From CAG-791 sp003447895 (lineage in GTDB: Bacteria > Bacillota > Clostridia > Lachnospirales > Lachnospiraceae), in contig CAMOMX010000012.1 in NCBI GenBank assembly GCA_946620035.1, positions 1 through 32,522 of the forward strand: 32,522 nt of DNA, written 5' to 3'. The first letter of the stretch is position 1. Each line of letters starts with the position of its first letter. Position numbers and translations under genes: made by a program. The notes below the pieces were generated by a model. The model did no database searches. It saw nothing but the letters and a program-made list of their open reading frames with translations, and was not told the origin of the DNA. Positions 17,352 to 25,456 of the stretch are shown in pieces.

Positions 17352-17362
17352 GAGAGGGAACA

Positions 17363-19678
17363 GTGAAAGCATTCAGGATTATCAGACATCAGATTCCTTT
17401 TATAGCCCTGTGCGCGGCGTTCCTGATCGGGCTCGCTGCGGTTCCCGGGGCGGTCTGTGAGGCCGCCTCGGGGAAAATGACGATCGTAGCCATTGACCTG
17501 GAAGAAGAAAATACAGGCGAAGCGACCATGATCAGCGCGGCGGACGGAACGCCTCTTCTGGTGGATTCCGGGGACAAGCACAACCGCAGCGTATTCGAAT
17601 GGCTGGACAGAAACGGCTATAAGAACAAGAAGTTCAATACGCTGGTCACACACTGGCACGATGATCACGCCGGAAATACGGCGGAGATCATTCGAAAATA
17701 CAGGGTGGGGACTGTCTATCTGCCAAAGACCAATTATCTCAACGTCAACAAAGACCGAAGCTACTATGACTATGAGAGAACCTTTGCGACGGATACGCTG
17801 AGGGCCGCCAGGGAGAGGGGCACGAAAGTGGTGTACCTTGAAAAAGGAGATACCATACGGATCGGCAGCGGCGTGTCCGGGAAAGTTCTGTATGTAAACG
17901 AAAGTCCGTACTCTGAGAACTGGTATGCCGTACAGTACATCAACAATCAGTCAGCGGCGATCATGTTTACCGGGGGAGGGTCCAAATTCCTGGCAACAGG
18001 GGATCTTCAGGAACAGGGGGAGAACCGGCTCCTGAAGTCGGGCGTAAGCCTGAAGGCAGACATCTACAAAATGAGCCATCACGGATACGACAGGTCCAAC
18101 CAGATGAAATTTATAAAGGCGGTCAGTCCGACCTATGCCTGGTTTACAACCCATAATGTGACGCCCCAAAAGTATTCCGAGCCGAACACCCGCGACGGGG
18201 CGGCCAGAATGGGCAGGATCGCGAACACGTTCAGCACAAGATATAACGGGACGCTCCGCTTTGTCTGTAAGAACGGGGAGATCAACGTCTCGGCAGAGCG
18301 CAATACCTCGAAAATGTATGAGAAGCTGATCAGTAAAAAGACCGGCAGCGCCAAATACGCGACCTTTACCTTTAACAAGGCGTGCGCAGCCCATATGACA
18401 CAGAAGATCGTAAACACCGATCTCTATTACAACAGGCAGCTGAAAGCCGCAAAGAGCGGCAGTCTCTTCACGGGATCGTGGAAGGATCAGGACGGCAGCA
18501 AATATCTGGTCAAGGGGAATCTGAAGGCGTTTCATACCTTTGCGGAAAAGGGCGGGGAGACCTATTACTTTGACTGGAGCGGCCGCCGAAAGACAGGCTT
18601 TATCAATGCTTACGGAGGAAAGTATTACTTCTCGCCTTCCATGGCGACCGGGTGGAAAGTCGTGAGCGGCCGAAGGTATTACTTTATGGACTCGAGATAC
18701 GGCAGCTATTCCAAAGCAAAGAGGGGCCGGATGCTGACCGGCTTTAAGACGATCGCCGGCAAAAAATACTACTTTATGAACGCACGCTGCAGCTCCTACA
18801 GTAAAGAGACACTCGGAAAGCTCATGACCGGGTTTTTCAAGGTAAACGGAAAGAGCTATTACGGCGCGAACAGCAAGATGGAGGGCTACTCGAAGGAGAA
18901 TCTGGGCGTTCTCGCGAAGGGCTGGGTGAAGATCGGGAGTAACCGGTACTATTTTGGCACGGACAATGTCATGCGGACCGGCTGGCTCAAGCTCGGAAGA
19001 AGAACCTACTACCTGTTCCCGGGAGGAAGCGCCGCCGTGAACCGGTTTGTCACGATCTCCGACAAAAAGTACTATTTTGACCAAAACGGTGTGATGAAGA
19101 CGGGATGGCAGACGATCGGCGCAAAGAAGTACTACTTCGATGAGAACGGCGTGATGCAGACGGGATGGCAGACGATCGACGGAAAGAAGTATTACTTCGA
19201 TGAGAACGGCGTGATGCTGACCGGCAGGCAGAAGATCGGGGACAAGGTCTATGTGTTCGGCGAGGACGGGGCACTCATCGGGGAGGCGGCAGACGAAGCA
19301 TCGACAGCCACAACGGCAGCGCCCGAAAACTATGAGACAGCGCCGGAAGCCGAGCCCGGCACGGAAGGGTCCGGCGCCGCTTACGGATGGACCGGTTCCG
19401 AGAGCACAGCACAGGAGTCGACTTCGGAGGGCGCCACTTATGAGACGGCCGCGGAAGAAGAGCAGGAGGCGGCCCCGGATGGCACCACCTACGAGACAGC
19501 CGCGGAGGGATCCTTAAGGGAGACCTCCGGGGAAGGCCTCACGGAAGAGAGCGGCTCCGGAGAAGAAGCGGAGAACGAGCCGGAGACGGAGCCTCAGGAG
19601 GGGACAGACCTGCCGGCCGTGGCGGAGCCCTATACAGGGGAGAATTTCCCGGCAGAGGGGCAAAGCGCGGAACCGTGA
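17363..19678 (+). CDS. Secreted metallo-beta-lactamase-fold hydrolase with cell-wall/glucan-binding repeats
   Basis: This 771-residue exported protein has a signal peptide at residues 1 to about 35. The N-terminal half is a metallo-beta-lactamase fold of the ComEC C-terminal type: H97-x-H99-x-D101-H102 (THWHDDHAGN), Asp214 (TGDLQ) and His239-His240 (SHHGYD). From about residue 365 to 635 there are many ~20-residue repeats (GWQTIGAKKYYFDENGVMQT type), as found in proteins that bind choline, teichoic acid or glucan. The tail (about 640-771) is an acidic Glu/Thr/Ala/Ser linker with no anchor. Possible activities are extracellular nuclease or phosphodiester hydrolase; pneumococcal phosphorylcholine esterase Pce has a comparable fold-plus-repeat layout. 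It starts at GTG after GAGAGGG, directly downstream of two structured RNA modules. No membrane-channel ComEC domains are present. Confidence 0.82.
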   Translation: MKAFRIIRHQIPFIALCAAFLIGLAAVPGAVCEAASGKMTIVAIDLEEENTGEATMISAADGTPLLVDSGDKHNRSVFEWLDRNGYKNKKFNTLVTHWHDDHAGNTAEIIRKYRVGTVYLPKTNYLNVNKDRSYYDYERTFATDTLRAARERGTKVVYLEKGDTIRIGSGVSGKVLYVNESPYSENWYAVQYINNQSAAIMFTGGGSKFLATGDLQEQGENRLLKSGVSLKADIYKMSHHGYDRSNQMKFIKAVSPTYAWFTTHNVTPQKYSEPNTRDGAARMGRIANTFSTRYNGTLRFVCKNGEINVSAERNTSKMYEKLISKKTGSAKYATFTFNKACAAHMTQKIVNTDLYYNRQLKAAKSGSLFTGSWKDQDGSKYLVKGNLKAFHTFAEKGGETYYFDWSGRRKTGFINAYGGKYYFSPSMATGWKVVSGRRYYFMDSRYGSYSKAKRGRMLTGFKTIAGKKYYFMNARCSSYSKETLGKLMTGFFKVNGKSYYGANSKMEGYSKENLGVLAKGWVKIGSNRYYFGTDNVMRTGWLKLGRRTYYLFPGGSAAVNRFVTISDKKYYFDQNGVMKTGWQTIGAKKYYFDENGVMQTGWQTIDGKKYYFDENGVMLTGRQKIGDKVYVFGEDGALIGEAADEASTATTAAPENYETAPEAEPGTEGSGAAYGWTGSESTAQESTSEGATYETAAEEEQEAAPDGTTYETAAEGSLRETSGEGLTEESGSGEEAENEPETEPQEGTDLPAVAEPYTGENFPAEGQSAEP

Positions 19679-19714
19679 GCAGGCTTCCGGAAAGAACGAA
19701 CCGAAAGAGAAAGA

Positions 19715-19756
19715 GCTGAAAGAAAGGCTGCGCCCTGACACGGGTCAGAGCGCAGC
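19715..19756 (-). terminator. Terminator of the WYL regulator pair, overlapping the stop codon
   Basis: 13-nt arms at 19727-19739 and 19744-19756 (GCTGCGC... and ...GCGCAGC), with one mismatch, enclose a 4-nt loop. On the minus strand the stem is followed by CTTTCTTTC. The TGA stop of the downstream WYL gene (19745-19747) lies inside the stem. The same hairpin could block plus-strand read-through from the hydrolase gene, although no plus-strand T-run follows. Confidence 0.65.
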
Positions 19757-20704
19757 GGGATCGTGAAAGCGGTTTCCGTCTTCGTAATTGAGGAGCCTTG
19801 TCCGGGAGGAGATAAGGATCTGCTCCGCCAGGGAAGACGGCTCGAGAACCTTGACGGATGATCCGTAGGAGAGAACCCAGGAGCGGAAAGAGGGAAGGCC
19901 GATCACGTCGTCTTCATAAATATAATAGTCCCCTTCTTTGCGGATGGACGCGAACCTGCGGGAGCGGGTTTCCGAGCGGATCTTTGTGAGGATGTTGGGG
20001 GTTCCTGCGTGAATTTCCAGCCTGACGTGCACCGGGGGGCTGTCGTTCTCAAAGGCGGCTCCCCACACATAGTCCAGTTTCTCAAGCGTCTTTTCGTGCA
20101 GGTCCTCATAGTGCGCGTTCTTTACGATGTGGACATCGAAGAGAATGCGGTCCAGACGGTAGGTGAGCATCTTCTCCTCCTCATTGATACTGATGCAGTA
20201 GTAGAGGCCGTCCGTCGTATTGAGAAAGAGGCGAAGAGGCGCGATCTCGATCGATTCGTTGTGTCCGATCACAGGGGAGCGGTAGATAAAACGAATATAG
20301 CAGCGCTGACGGATAGCTTCTTCGATGTGGCCGATATGGCGGCGCACGGAATCGCTGACCGGCAGGGAGGCGTCTTTGATCAGGAGCCGCCCCTTTTTGT
20401 TGTCGGTAAGAAGCGACCGCTCCATGGGGTTCAGGAAAAGGAGAGAGCTTCGGACCGGAAGGTCCGAGTCCAGTTCCAGGATCACGTCGTCATAGCGGCT
20501 CTCCGTCCCTGTCAGGGACTCCGCCACATCCGCGGGATAGAGGCTGATGCCGAGCTTGTGGAGCTGTGCCAGATCCTCCCTGGTCTGCGAGAGAGAGCAC
20601 TCCGTTTTCTGGCTGATCCTTCGGACCGTCGGTTCGAAATCATAGTCGGAGAGAAGGGACACAAGTTCCGTGATCCGCTCATATGCAGAGGTTTTCTGGT
20701 TCAT
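19745..20704 (-). CDS. WYL-domain transcriptional regulator (downstream member of pair)
   Basis: This 319-residue cytoplasmic regulator has an N-terminal helix-turn-helix-like region (about residues 1-60) and a WYL domain around 135-215. The latter contains YIRFIYRSPVIG, an EIAPLRLFLNTTDGLYYC segment and YRLDRI, which match the family's ligand-sensing core. A C-terminal extension follows (about 230-319), as is usual for proteins of 300-330 residues. The WYL family senses nucleotides or small ligands and often controls defence, stress or mobile-element genes; the target here is unknown. The start codon is preceded by AAGGAGG and abuts the stop codon of the upstream WYL gene, so the two are translationally coupled and probably act together. 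Confidence 0.88.
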   Translation of the reverse strand: MNQKTSAYERITELVSLLSDYDFEPTVRRISQKTECSLSQTREDLAQLHKLGISLYPADVAESLTGTESRYDDVILELDSDLPVRSSLLFLNPMERSLLTDNKKGRLLIKDASLPVSDSVRRHIGHIEEAIRQRCYIRFIYRSPVIGHNESIEIAPLRLFLNTTDGLYYCISINEEEKMLTYRLDRILFDVHIVKNAHYEDLHEKTLEKLDYVWGAAFENDSPPVHVRLEIHAGTPNILTKIRSETRSRRFASIRKEGDYYIYEDDVIGLPSFRSWVLSYGSSVKVLEPSSLAEQILISSRTRLLNYEDGNRFHDPAAL

Positions 20705-21964
20705 TTAAGCCTCCTTTCCCAAATCGCCTTGTGGATCTCTACCCGGCGTCTCTTCGCAGGGAGCGCTTTCTTCTGAGGCGTAGAGAGAGATTACTTTGCG
20801 GCTGGTATCGATGAGCCGCTGCCGCAGGGACCGGGGCTCTTCGACAATGGCGGAACGGCCGAACCTGCGAAGGAATCGGGCAAAATCCGCCTCGCCCCGG
20901 ATCCTGTCCGTATAGATGATCTCGCCGTCTGTCAGTTCCATCCGGCCGGAACTCCGGATCCTGCAGAGCCGCTCTATTTTGTCACGGATAAAGGGGTAGT
21001 CTTCAAAGCGGACCCGCACGTCGACAGGCGGCTCCACGGAAATCTGAAACATTTCCCGATAGAGCGTGTGAAACTCCGTGGCGTCATAGCAGGGATTGTT
21101 CCGGCGCGTGCGGGCAATTTCCGTGATCCGGTCAAGAGGGATCACGCAGTACCGAAGTTCGCTGTCTTTCCCGATCAGATAGATCCGGGAGGTCTCGGCG
21201 GCAAATACGATGAGGCCGGTGCGGAAAAGGCAGGAGGCCGTGCCGCCGGCATTGGTGCGGTAGGTGATCTCCAGCACCTTTTCGGTGAACGGATGCTGTT
21301 CAAAAGATTGAAGCATTTCGATCCGGTCCCGCGTAAGAAGGCTCATCTTGCCGGCAGAGATCATGGGAAAGTCGTCGGACGGACCGTCTTCCTTTGTAAT
21401 ACAGTGCTTGATCTTGACATTGAGTGTCCGGTGATCTTCAATGTGGACGCTTCTGCTCCTGAGTTTCTGGGACTTTTGATAGCGCCGGATCTGAGAAGGG
21501 TCCGTCTCACAGAGGCAGTCCGAGTGATAATATCTCTTCTTGCCCTCGGAGCGCCTTGTGATGAGCCCCTCTTCCTGGAGCTCGCCGACAGAGCGGTAGA
21601 GGGAATTTTTCGAGCAAAGGATTCCGGCCCTCTCGATGTACGTATGGATCTCCGTGATCGTCATGTCATTCCGGCAAAGGGACATGAGGATGGCCCACTT
21701 GCGGACGGACTCGCGGTCGATCTTGGTATAGGGCGAGAAGGAGTCGGCGTACGCGCTGTTAAAAAGATAGACCCCCTTGGAGGGAGAGAGAATGACATCC
21801 CCCTTGAGATTGACGGCCCTCAGGTCGTCGGATAAGGAGGACCGGCTCATGCCGAGAGAACTGCAGAGCTCGGCGCTTGTTACAGGTCCGTGATCTTTGA
21901 TATAGCGGATCAGCGCCTCTCTTCTGAGCCGGCGGTCATTTTTACTCTGTTTTCCGGAAAACAT
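20705..21964 (-). CDS. WYL-domain transcriptional regulator (upstream member of pair)
   Basis: This 419-residue regulator has an N-terminal winged helix (RREALIRYIKDHGPVTSAEL, then SLGMSRSSLSDDLRAV) and a second helical segment near 75-150 (TITEIHTYIERAGILCSKNSLYRSV). A WYL-type sensing domain follows (ITYRTNAGGTASCLFRTGLIVFA, then VIPLDRITEI), and a C-terminal extension ends the protein. The start at 21964 was chosen because GGAGGAAGG precedes it closely; an in-frame ATG at 22018 would place the start within the promoter region. It is transcribed divergently from the 245-residue gene and kinase gene, so those are natural candidate targets. That link is inference. Confidence 0.85.
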   Translation of the reverse strand: MFSGKQSKNDRRLRREALIRYIKDHGPVTSAELCSSLGMSRSSLSDDLRAVNLKGDVILSPSKGVYLFNSAYADSFSPYTKIDRESVRKWAILMSLCRNDMTITEIHTYIERAGILCSKNSLYRSVGELQEEGLITRRSEGKKRYYHSDCLCETDPSQIRRYQKSQKLRSRSVHIEDHRTLNVKIKHCITKEDGPSDDFPMISAGKMSLLTRDRIEMLQSFEQHPFTEKVLEITYRTNAGGTASCLFRTGLIVFAAETSRIYLIGKDSELRYCVIPLDRITEIARTRRNNPCYDATEFHTLYREMFQISVEPPVDVRVRFEDYPFIRDKIERLCRIRSSGRMELTDGEIIYTDRIRGEADFARFLRRFGRSAIVEEPRSLRQRLIDTSRKVISLYASEESAPCEETPGRDPQGDLGKEA

Positions 21965-22059
21965 GCCTTCCTCCCTGACAAGTGGAAACGTACGAAATAA
22001 GTATAAAATATAGTCCATTATAGCGCAGCAAAGAGCAATGATAAAGGAGAATTACATCT
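21965..22059. promoter_or_regulatory. Divergent promoter region between the WYL pair and the kinase operon
   Basis: This 95-bp AT-rich gap holds a minus-strand TATAAT (22017-22022) suited to the WYL operon and plus-strand TATAAA/TATAGT boxes (22002-22014) suited to the kinase operon. GTACGAAATAA at 21990-22000 differs by one base from the 11-mer seen at two other promoters, but here its spacing to the nearest -10 box is different. Neither direction has a consensus -35. Confidence 0.45.
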
Positions 22060-22797
22060 ATGGAAAAGGCAGGAACAGACAGCAAAAAGGATGCCCGCTA
22101 TTCGCTGGAACACTGGCGGCTCCACTATGCGGAAAAGGGTGTCGTGGCGGAGGGCCATCTTCGCGGGGAAACCGGAAAGGAGGGCGGCATAGAGATCCGG
22201 ACCTCTCTCATCCGAAGATGGAGGAGGGAGGAGGAAAAGATCGTCCTCTATACGGTCAACAGCATCTACAGCTGCAGTCTCCGGGAGTATATTCCGGGAA
22301 GCTGCTCTGTCTCTCTTTTGAAAGAAGTGGAATGCGACACGAAAAGGAGCGTTCAGGAGGAGCTGGACGAAGCGGAGCGGGAACTCAGAAGGATTGAGGG
22401 CATCAGGCAGGGAGATTACCGGGAGGCCCTTATGTCAGCAGGAAACCGGGAGGCGGTCATTCTCTCCTGGTGCGGGTGCGACTATCCCTACCTCAAGCGG
22501 ATCGTATCCTGCAATGAGGGGAGGATCGAGGCGGAGGATATTATGAGGCCGGTCGCGGAGATCTCGATGTACATAAATCCGGTCAGCAGAAGGAAGCTCT
22601 CCTTCAGGCCGGAAAACAGCGACTGCGCGGAGACCTATATGCCCGCCTGCCTCAGAGGGACAAGGACCGATGTCCTCCTCCAGAATGAGGGACAGGACCC
22701 GTTCACGGTCCTTTTGTCGGACGGACGAAGGATCAGTGTGGAGCCGGGGGCGCAGGTCGCTGCCGACCCGGTCCTTTTCGCCTCGAACCGGGCTTAA
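22060..22797 (+). CDS. Unrecognised 245-residue protein
   Basis: I do not recognise this protein. It has no signal peptide or membrane span, so it is probably cytoplasmic. The N-terminal part reads like short beta strands (WRLHYAEKGVVAEGHL, KIVLYTVNSIYSCSL). A charged helix with coiled-coil character follows (about residues 95-125, rich in Glu and Arg). The C-terminal part includes AVILSWCGCDYPYLKRI and ends in a likely beta domain. AAAGGAGA lies eight bases before the ATG. It is 55 bases upstream of the kinase-LRR gene on the same strand with no terminator between, so cotranscription is likely and a role with that protein is the best guess. Confidence 0.7.
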   Translation: MEKAGTDSKKDARYSLEHWRLHYAEKGVVAEGHLRGETGKEGGIEIRTSLIRRWRREEEKIVLYTVNSIYSCSLREYIPGSCSVSLLKEVECDTKRSVQEELDEAERELRRIEGIRQGDYREALMSAGNREAVILSWCGCDYPYLKRIVSCNEGRIEAEDIMRPVAEISMYINPVSRRKLSFRPENSDCAETYMPACLRGTRTDVLLQNEGQDPFTVLLSDGRRISVEPGAQVAADPVLFASNRA

Positions 22798-22852
22798 CAC
22801 GGGGGCGGAAAACGGATAGAATAAACAAAAAAGTATCAAGCAGGGCGGACAA

Positions 22853-25453
22853 TTGCAGACGAACAGAAGCGGGCCCTTCTACAGGGAAGAGGCAAAGCGG
22901 TATTACCGCAATCAGGAAAATATAGAGAAGAAGTGGCTGGACCGCTACGGGAGCGTCAGCCGTGACAATGACTACCAGAGAAACCGCGACTGCCTCGCGG
23001 AAGTGTTCAACATGCTGGACATTGTCATGGAGATCGTGATCGAGGACTTTCGAAAGACGCACAGGATCGTCTCCATTGAGATCGAGGGGAAAACGCCGGT
23101 CTATACTTTCGACCTGACAGAAGAAGAGAGGCGGACCCCGGGCCCGGGCGCGTTTGAAAAGACAGTGACCTTCAGCATGCCGGGGACTTTTGCCCGGCGC
23201 GTAACGGTGCTCCGGATGCTCGGCTATGACCTCACCGACGATCTCTTTTACGATACCCGATACCTGCGAAATGAGACTGCGCACGGAAACCAGACCATCA
23301 TCCTGCAGAACATGAAGATCGGGTATGAGGAGACGATGAAGGCGATGCAGACGATGTCCGACGCCCTGATCGAGCTGGGAAAGCTTCCGGAGTCCATGCG
23401 GTCGCCGACCTTTGAAATGATGCGGGTCCGGGAAGGTGATACTCTGCTCGGCGGCGTCTACACCATCGGCGCCTTCCTGGGCGAAGGCGGAATGAGCCGC
23501 GTCTATGAGGCCTCGCAGAAAAGGAGCAGGAGGAGACTGGCCGTCAAGGAGTTCAAGCCGGGAATCTGCCCGGAGGAGACGGTCCGCCGCGAGAGCGAGA
23601 TCCTCTCGGGAATCCGCCATGAGAGGATCCCTCAGATTTACGACTCCTTCTCGGAGAACGGGACTTACTACATTGTCATGCAGTATATCGAGGGGACGCC
23701 CCTGGACCAATGCGTTGCCTCCGGGAAGCTGACATCCGATGACATGCTGGCGATCACGGACGGGATCTGTGAGATCCTCGGCTTTTTGTACGGCGTGGAG
23801 AACGGCGCCGTCATCGCGGACCTTTCCCCTTCCAATATTTTGGCAGATGAAGACAAGCGCCCCTATCTGCTCGACCCGGGGGTCCGCGGAGAAGGAACCG
23901 CCGCGGTGAGAGCGGCAACTCCGGCCTACTGCGCGCCGGAAGTGATGGCGGGAAAGCCGCAGGACGAGAGATCGGACATTTATTCTCTGGGCCGCATCTT
24001 ATGGTTTCTCTGTACGGGAGAGTCGCCTGCCCTTCTGGACAGGATCACGGACGATGAATTTGAGAGGGCTGTGCCGCGGGAGAGCTTCCGGGAGATCATA
24101 TCGGTCTGCACGCAGAGAAATCCTGAGGACCGGTATGAGACGACAGAGCAGCTCAGAAGGGCGCTCGCGGAAGCGCGGGAAATCAGGCGGAAGGAGCCGG
24201 GCAGAGCGAGGCCAAAGGGAGTGCGCAAGGTACGCGCGGACGGGCGAAAAGGCGCCGGCCGGTGGATTCTTGCGGCAGCGGTCTTTTTTGCAGCCGTGAT
24301 CGCGTGTGCAGTTCTCTCTTCGGGCGTATTCCCGCCCAAGACAGGAAATGAGGCGCGGCCTGCGGCGCAGACCCTGCAGGAAGATCATGCCATGAACTGG
24401 CAGGATCCGATGCTGGAAATGGAGATGAGAAGGATCACCGGGATCGAACAGGGTGAGATCCTGCTCAGCGATGTATGGGACCTTCGGGAACTCTCTCTGA
24501 GGGGCTGCGGCATAGAGGACATCACGGCGCTGGGAGAACTGATAAACCTGGAATACCTGGATCTTGGCGCAAACCGGATCTCGGACCTCACGCCTCTTTC
24601 CGGCCTCTCCGCGCTCAGGGAACTGATCCTGGAGGAGAATGAGGCGGCCGATCCGGCGCCGCTCGGCGCGCTCACCAAACTGGAAAAACTGGAGATCGGA
24701 AACAATCAGATCCGCTCTCTCGCCTTCCTGGAAAATATGAAGGACCTCAGTGAACTGGCCATCGGCTACAACCCTCTGAAGGAGGAAGAGGTCAGGGCCG
24801 CGCTGGAGGGGCGGCGTTTCACCGCTCTCAACCTGTGCGGGCTGGGGCTTACAGACGGGACCTGGCTCCGTGAGATGGACGGACTGACGGCGCTCTACTT
24901 AAGCGATAACCACATTGCCGATCTGACGCCGCTCTCCGGCCTCACACAGCTCAGGCGCCTCTATCTTGAGACCAACGGGATCAGTGATCTCGGGGCGCTG
25001 TCGGGCATGGTCCGCCTGGAGGAGCTGGACCTGCAGCACAATCCGGTCGGAAGCCTTGCGCCGCTCTCCGGCCTCACCGGGATCACATGGCTGGATGTCC
25101 GGGACTGCGGCCTCACGGACCTTGCCCCTGTGTCAGCTATGAAGAGGCTGACATCCTTGGACGCGGGCCAAAATGAGATTACCGATCTGTCGCCTCTTTT
25201 CGGCCTTGTGAGGATCTCCTATCTCGACGTGAGCGAAAATGCCCTGTCAGGTGATGTGGAGCCCCTTTCCGGCCTGAAAGCACTGGCCTATCTCGATCTT
25301 CGCGGCAACCGGATCCGCGACATCTCCGCGCTGAAGGATATGCGCGCGCTCAGAAGACTGTATCTTGAGGGAAATCCGATCGAGGACCTGTCGGTCCTGG
25401 AGAGTCTGCCGCTGGAAGAGAGCGCAGGTGAGTCAGGGGGACAGTCCCCCTGA
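22853..25453 (+). CDS. Receptor-like protein: HEPN-like region, Ser/Thr kinase, membrane span, leucine-rich repeats
   Basis: This 866-residue protein combines four parts. Residues about 1-185 are helical and contain R139-N-E-T-A-H144-G, matching the R-x4-H motif of HEPN domains. Residues about 200-450 are a protein kinase: GEGGMSRVY (G210-M214), VKEF with Lys232, catalytic Asp323, Asn328, metal-binding Asp341 and a CAPE motif. The usual HRDLKPxN reads IADLSPSN and DFG reads DPG, so activity is uncertain. A single hydrophobic span lies near 470-490. Residues about 540-855 form an outward-facing internalin-like leucine-rich repeat array (LEYLDLGANRISDLTPLSGL type). The start is a TTG after AGGGCGG, the best in-frame choice. 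The last residues and stop are encoded by a repetitive palindrome. It may sense an external ligand and signal inward (inference). Confidence 0.8.
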   Translation: MQTNRSGPFYREEAKRYYRNQENIEKKWLDRYGSVSRDNDYQRNRDCLAEVFNMLDIVMEIVIEDFRKTHRIVSIEIEGKTPVYTFDLTEEERRTPGPGAFEKTVTFSMPGTFARRVTVLRMLGYDLTDDLFYDTRYLRNETAHGNQTIILQNMKIGYEETMKAMQTMSDALIELGKLPESMRSPTFEMMRVREGDTLLGGVYTIGAFLGEGGMSRVYEASQKRSRRRLAVKEFKPGICPEETVRRESEILSGIRHERIPQIYDSFSENGTYYIVMQYIEGTPLDQCVASGKLTSDDMLAITDGICEILGFLYGVENGAVIADLSPSNILADEDKRPYLLDPGVRGEGTAAVRAATPAYCAPEVMAGKPQDERSDIYSLGRILWFLCTGESPALLDRITDDEFERAVPRESFREIISVCTQRNPEDRYETTEQLRRALAEAREIRRKEPGRARPKGVRKVRADGRKGAGRWILAAAVFFAAVIACAVLSSGVFPPKTGNEARPAAQTLQEDHAMNWQDPMLEMEMRRITGIEQGEILLSDVWDLRELSLRGCGIEDITALGELINLEYLDLGANRISDLTPLSGLSALRELILEENEAADPAPLGALTKLEKLEIGNNQIRSLAFLENMKDLSELAIGYNPLKEEEVRAALEGRRFTALNLCGLGLTDGTWLREMDGLTALYLSDNHIADLTPLSGLTQLRRLYLETNGISDLGALSGMVRLEELDLQHNPVGSLAPLSGLTGITWLDVRDCGLTDLAPVSAMKRLTSLDAGQNEITDLSPLFGLVRISYLDVSENALSGDVEPLSGLKALAYLDLRGNRIRDISALKDMRALRRLYLEGNPIEDLSVLESLPLEESAGESGGQSP

Positions 25454-25456
25454 CTC
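25430..25456. repeat. REP-like 27-bp palindrome spanning two convergent stop codons
   Basis: A perfect palindrome with 13-bp arms (GAGTCAGGGGGAC) and a single central A. It supplies the last codons (ESGGQSP) and TGA stop of the kinase gene (25451-25453). Its last base is the first of the plus-strand triplet (25456-25458) encoding the methyltransferase stop. A related, larger palindrome is at 26767-26827. No T-runs flank it, so a terminator role is only possible. Confidence 0.88.

Noticed and set aside
17003..17362. Insertion sequence or MITE
   Set aside because: No transposase, no terminal inverted repeats bounding the pair and no clear target-site duplication; the fixed geometry to start codons favours an RNA element, though a repeat family is not excluded.
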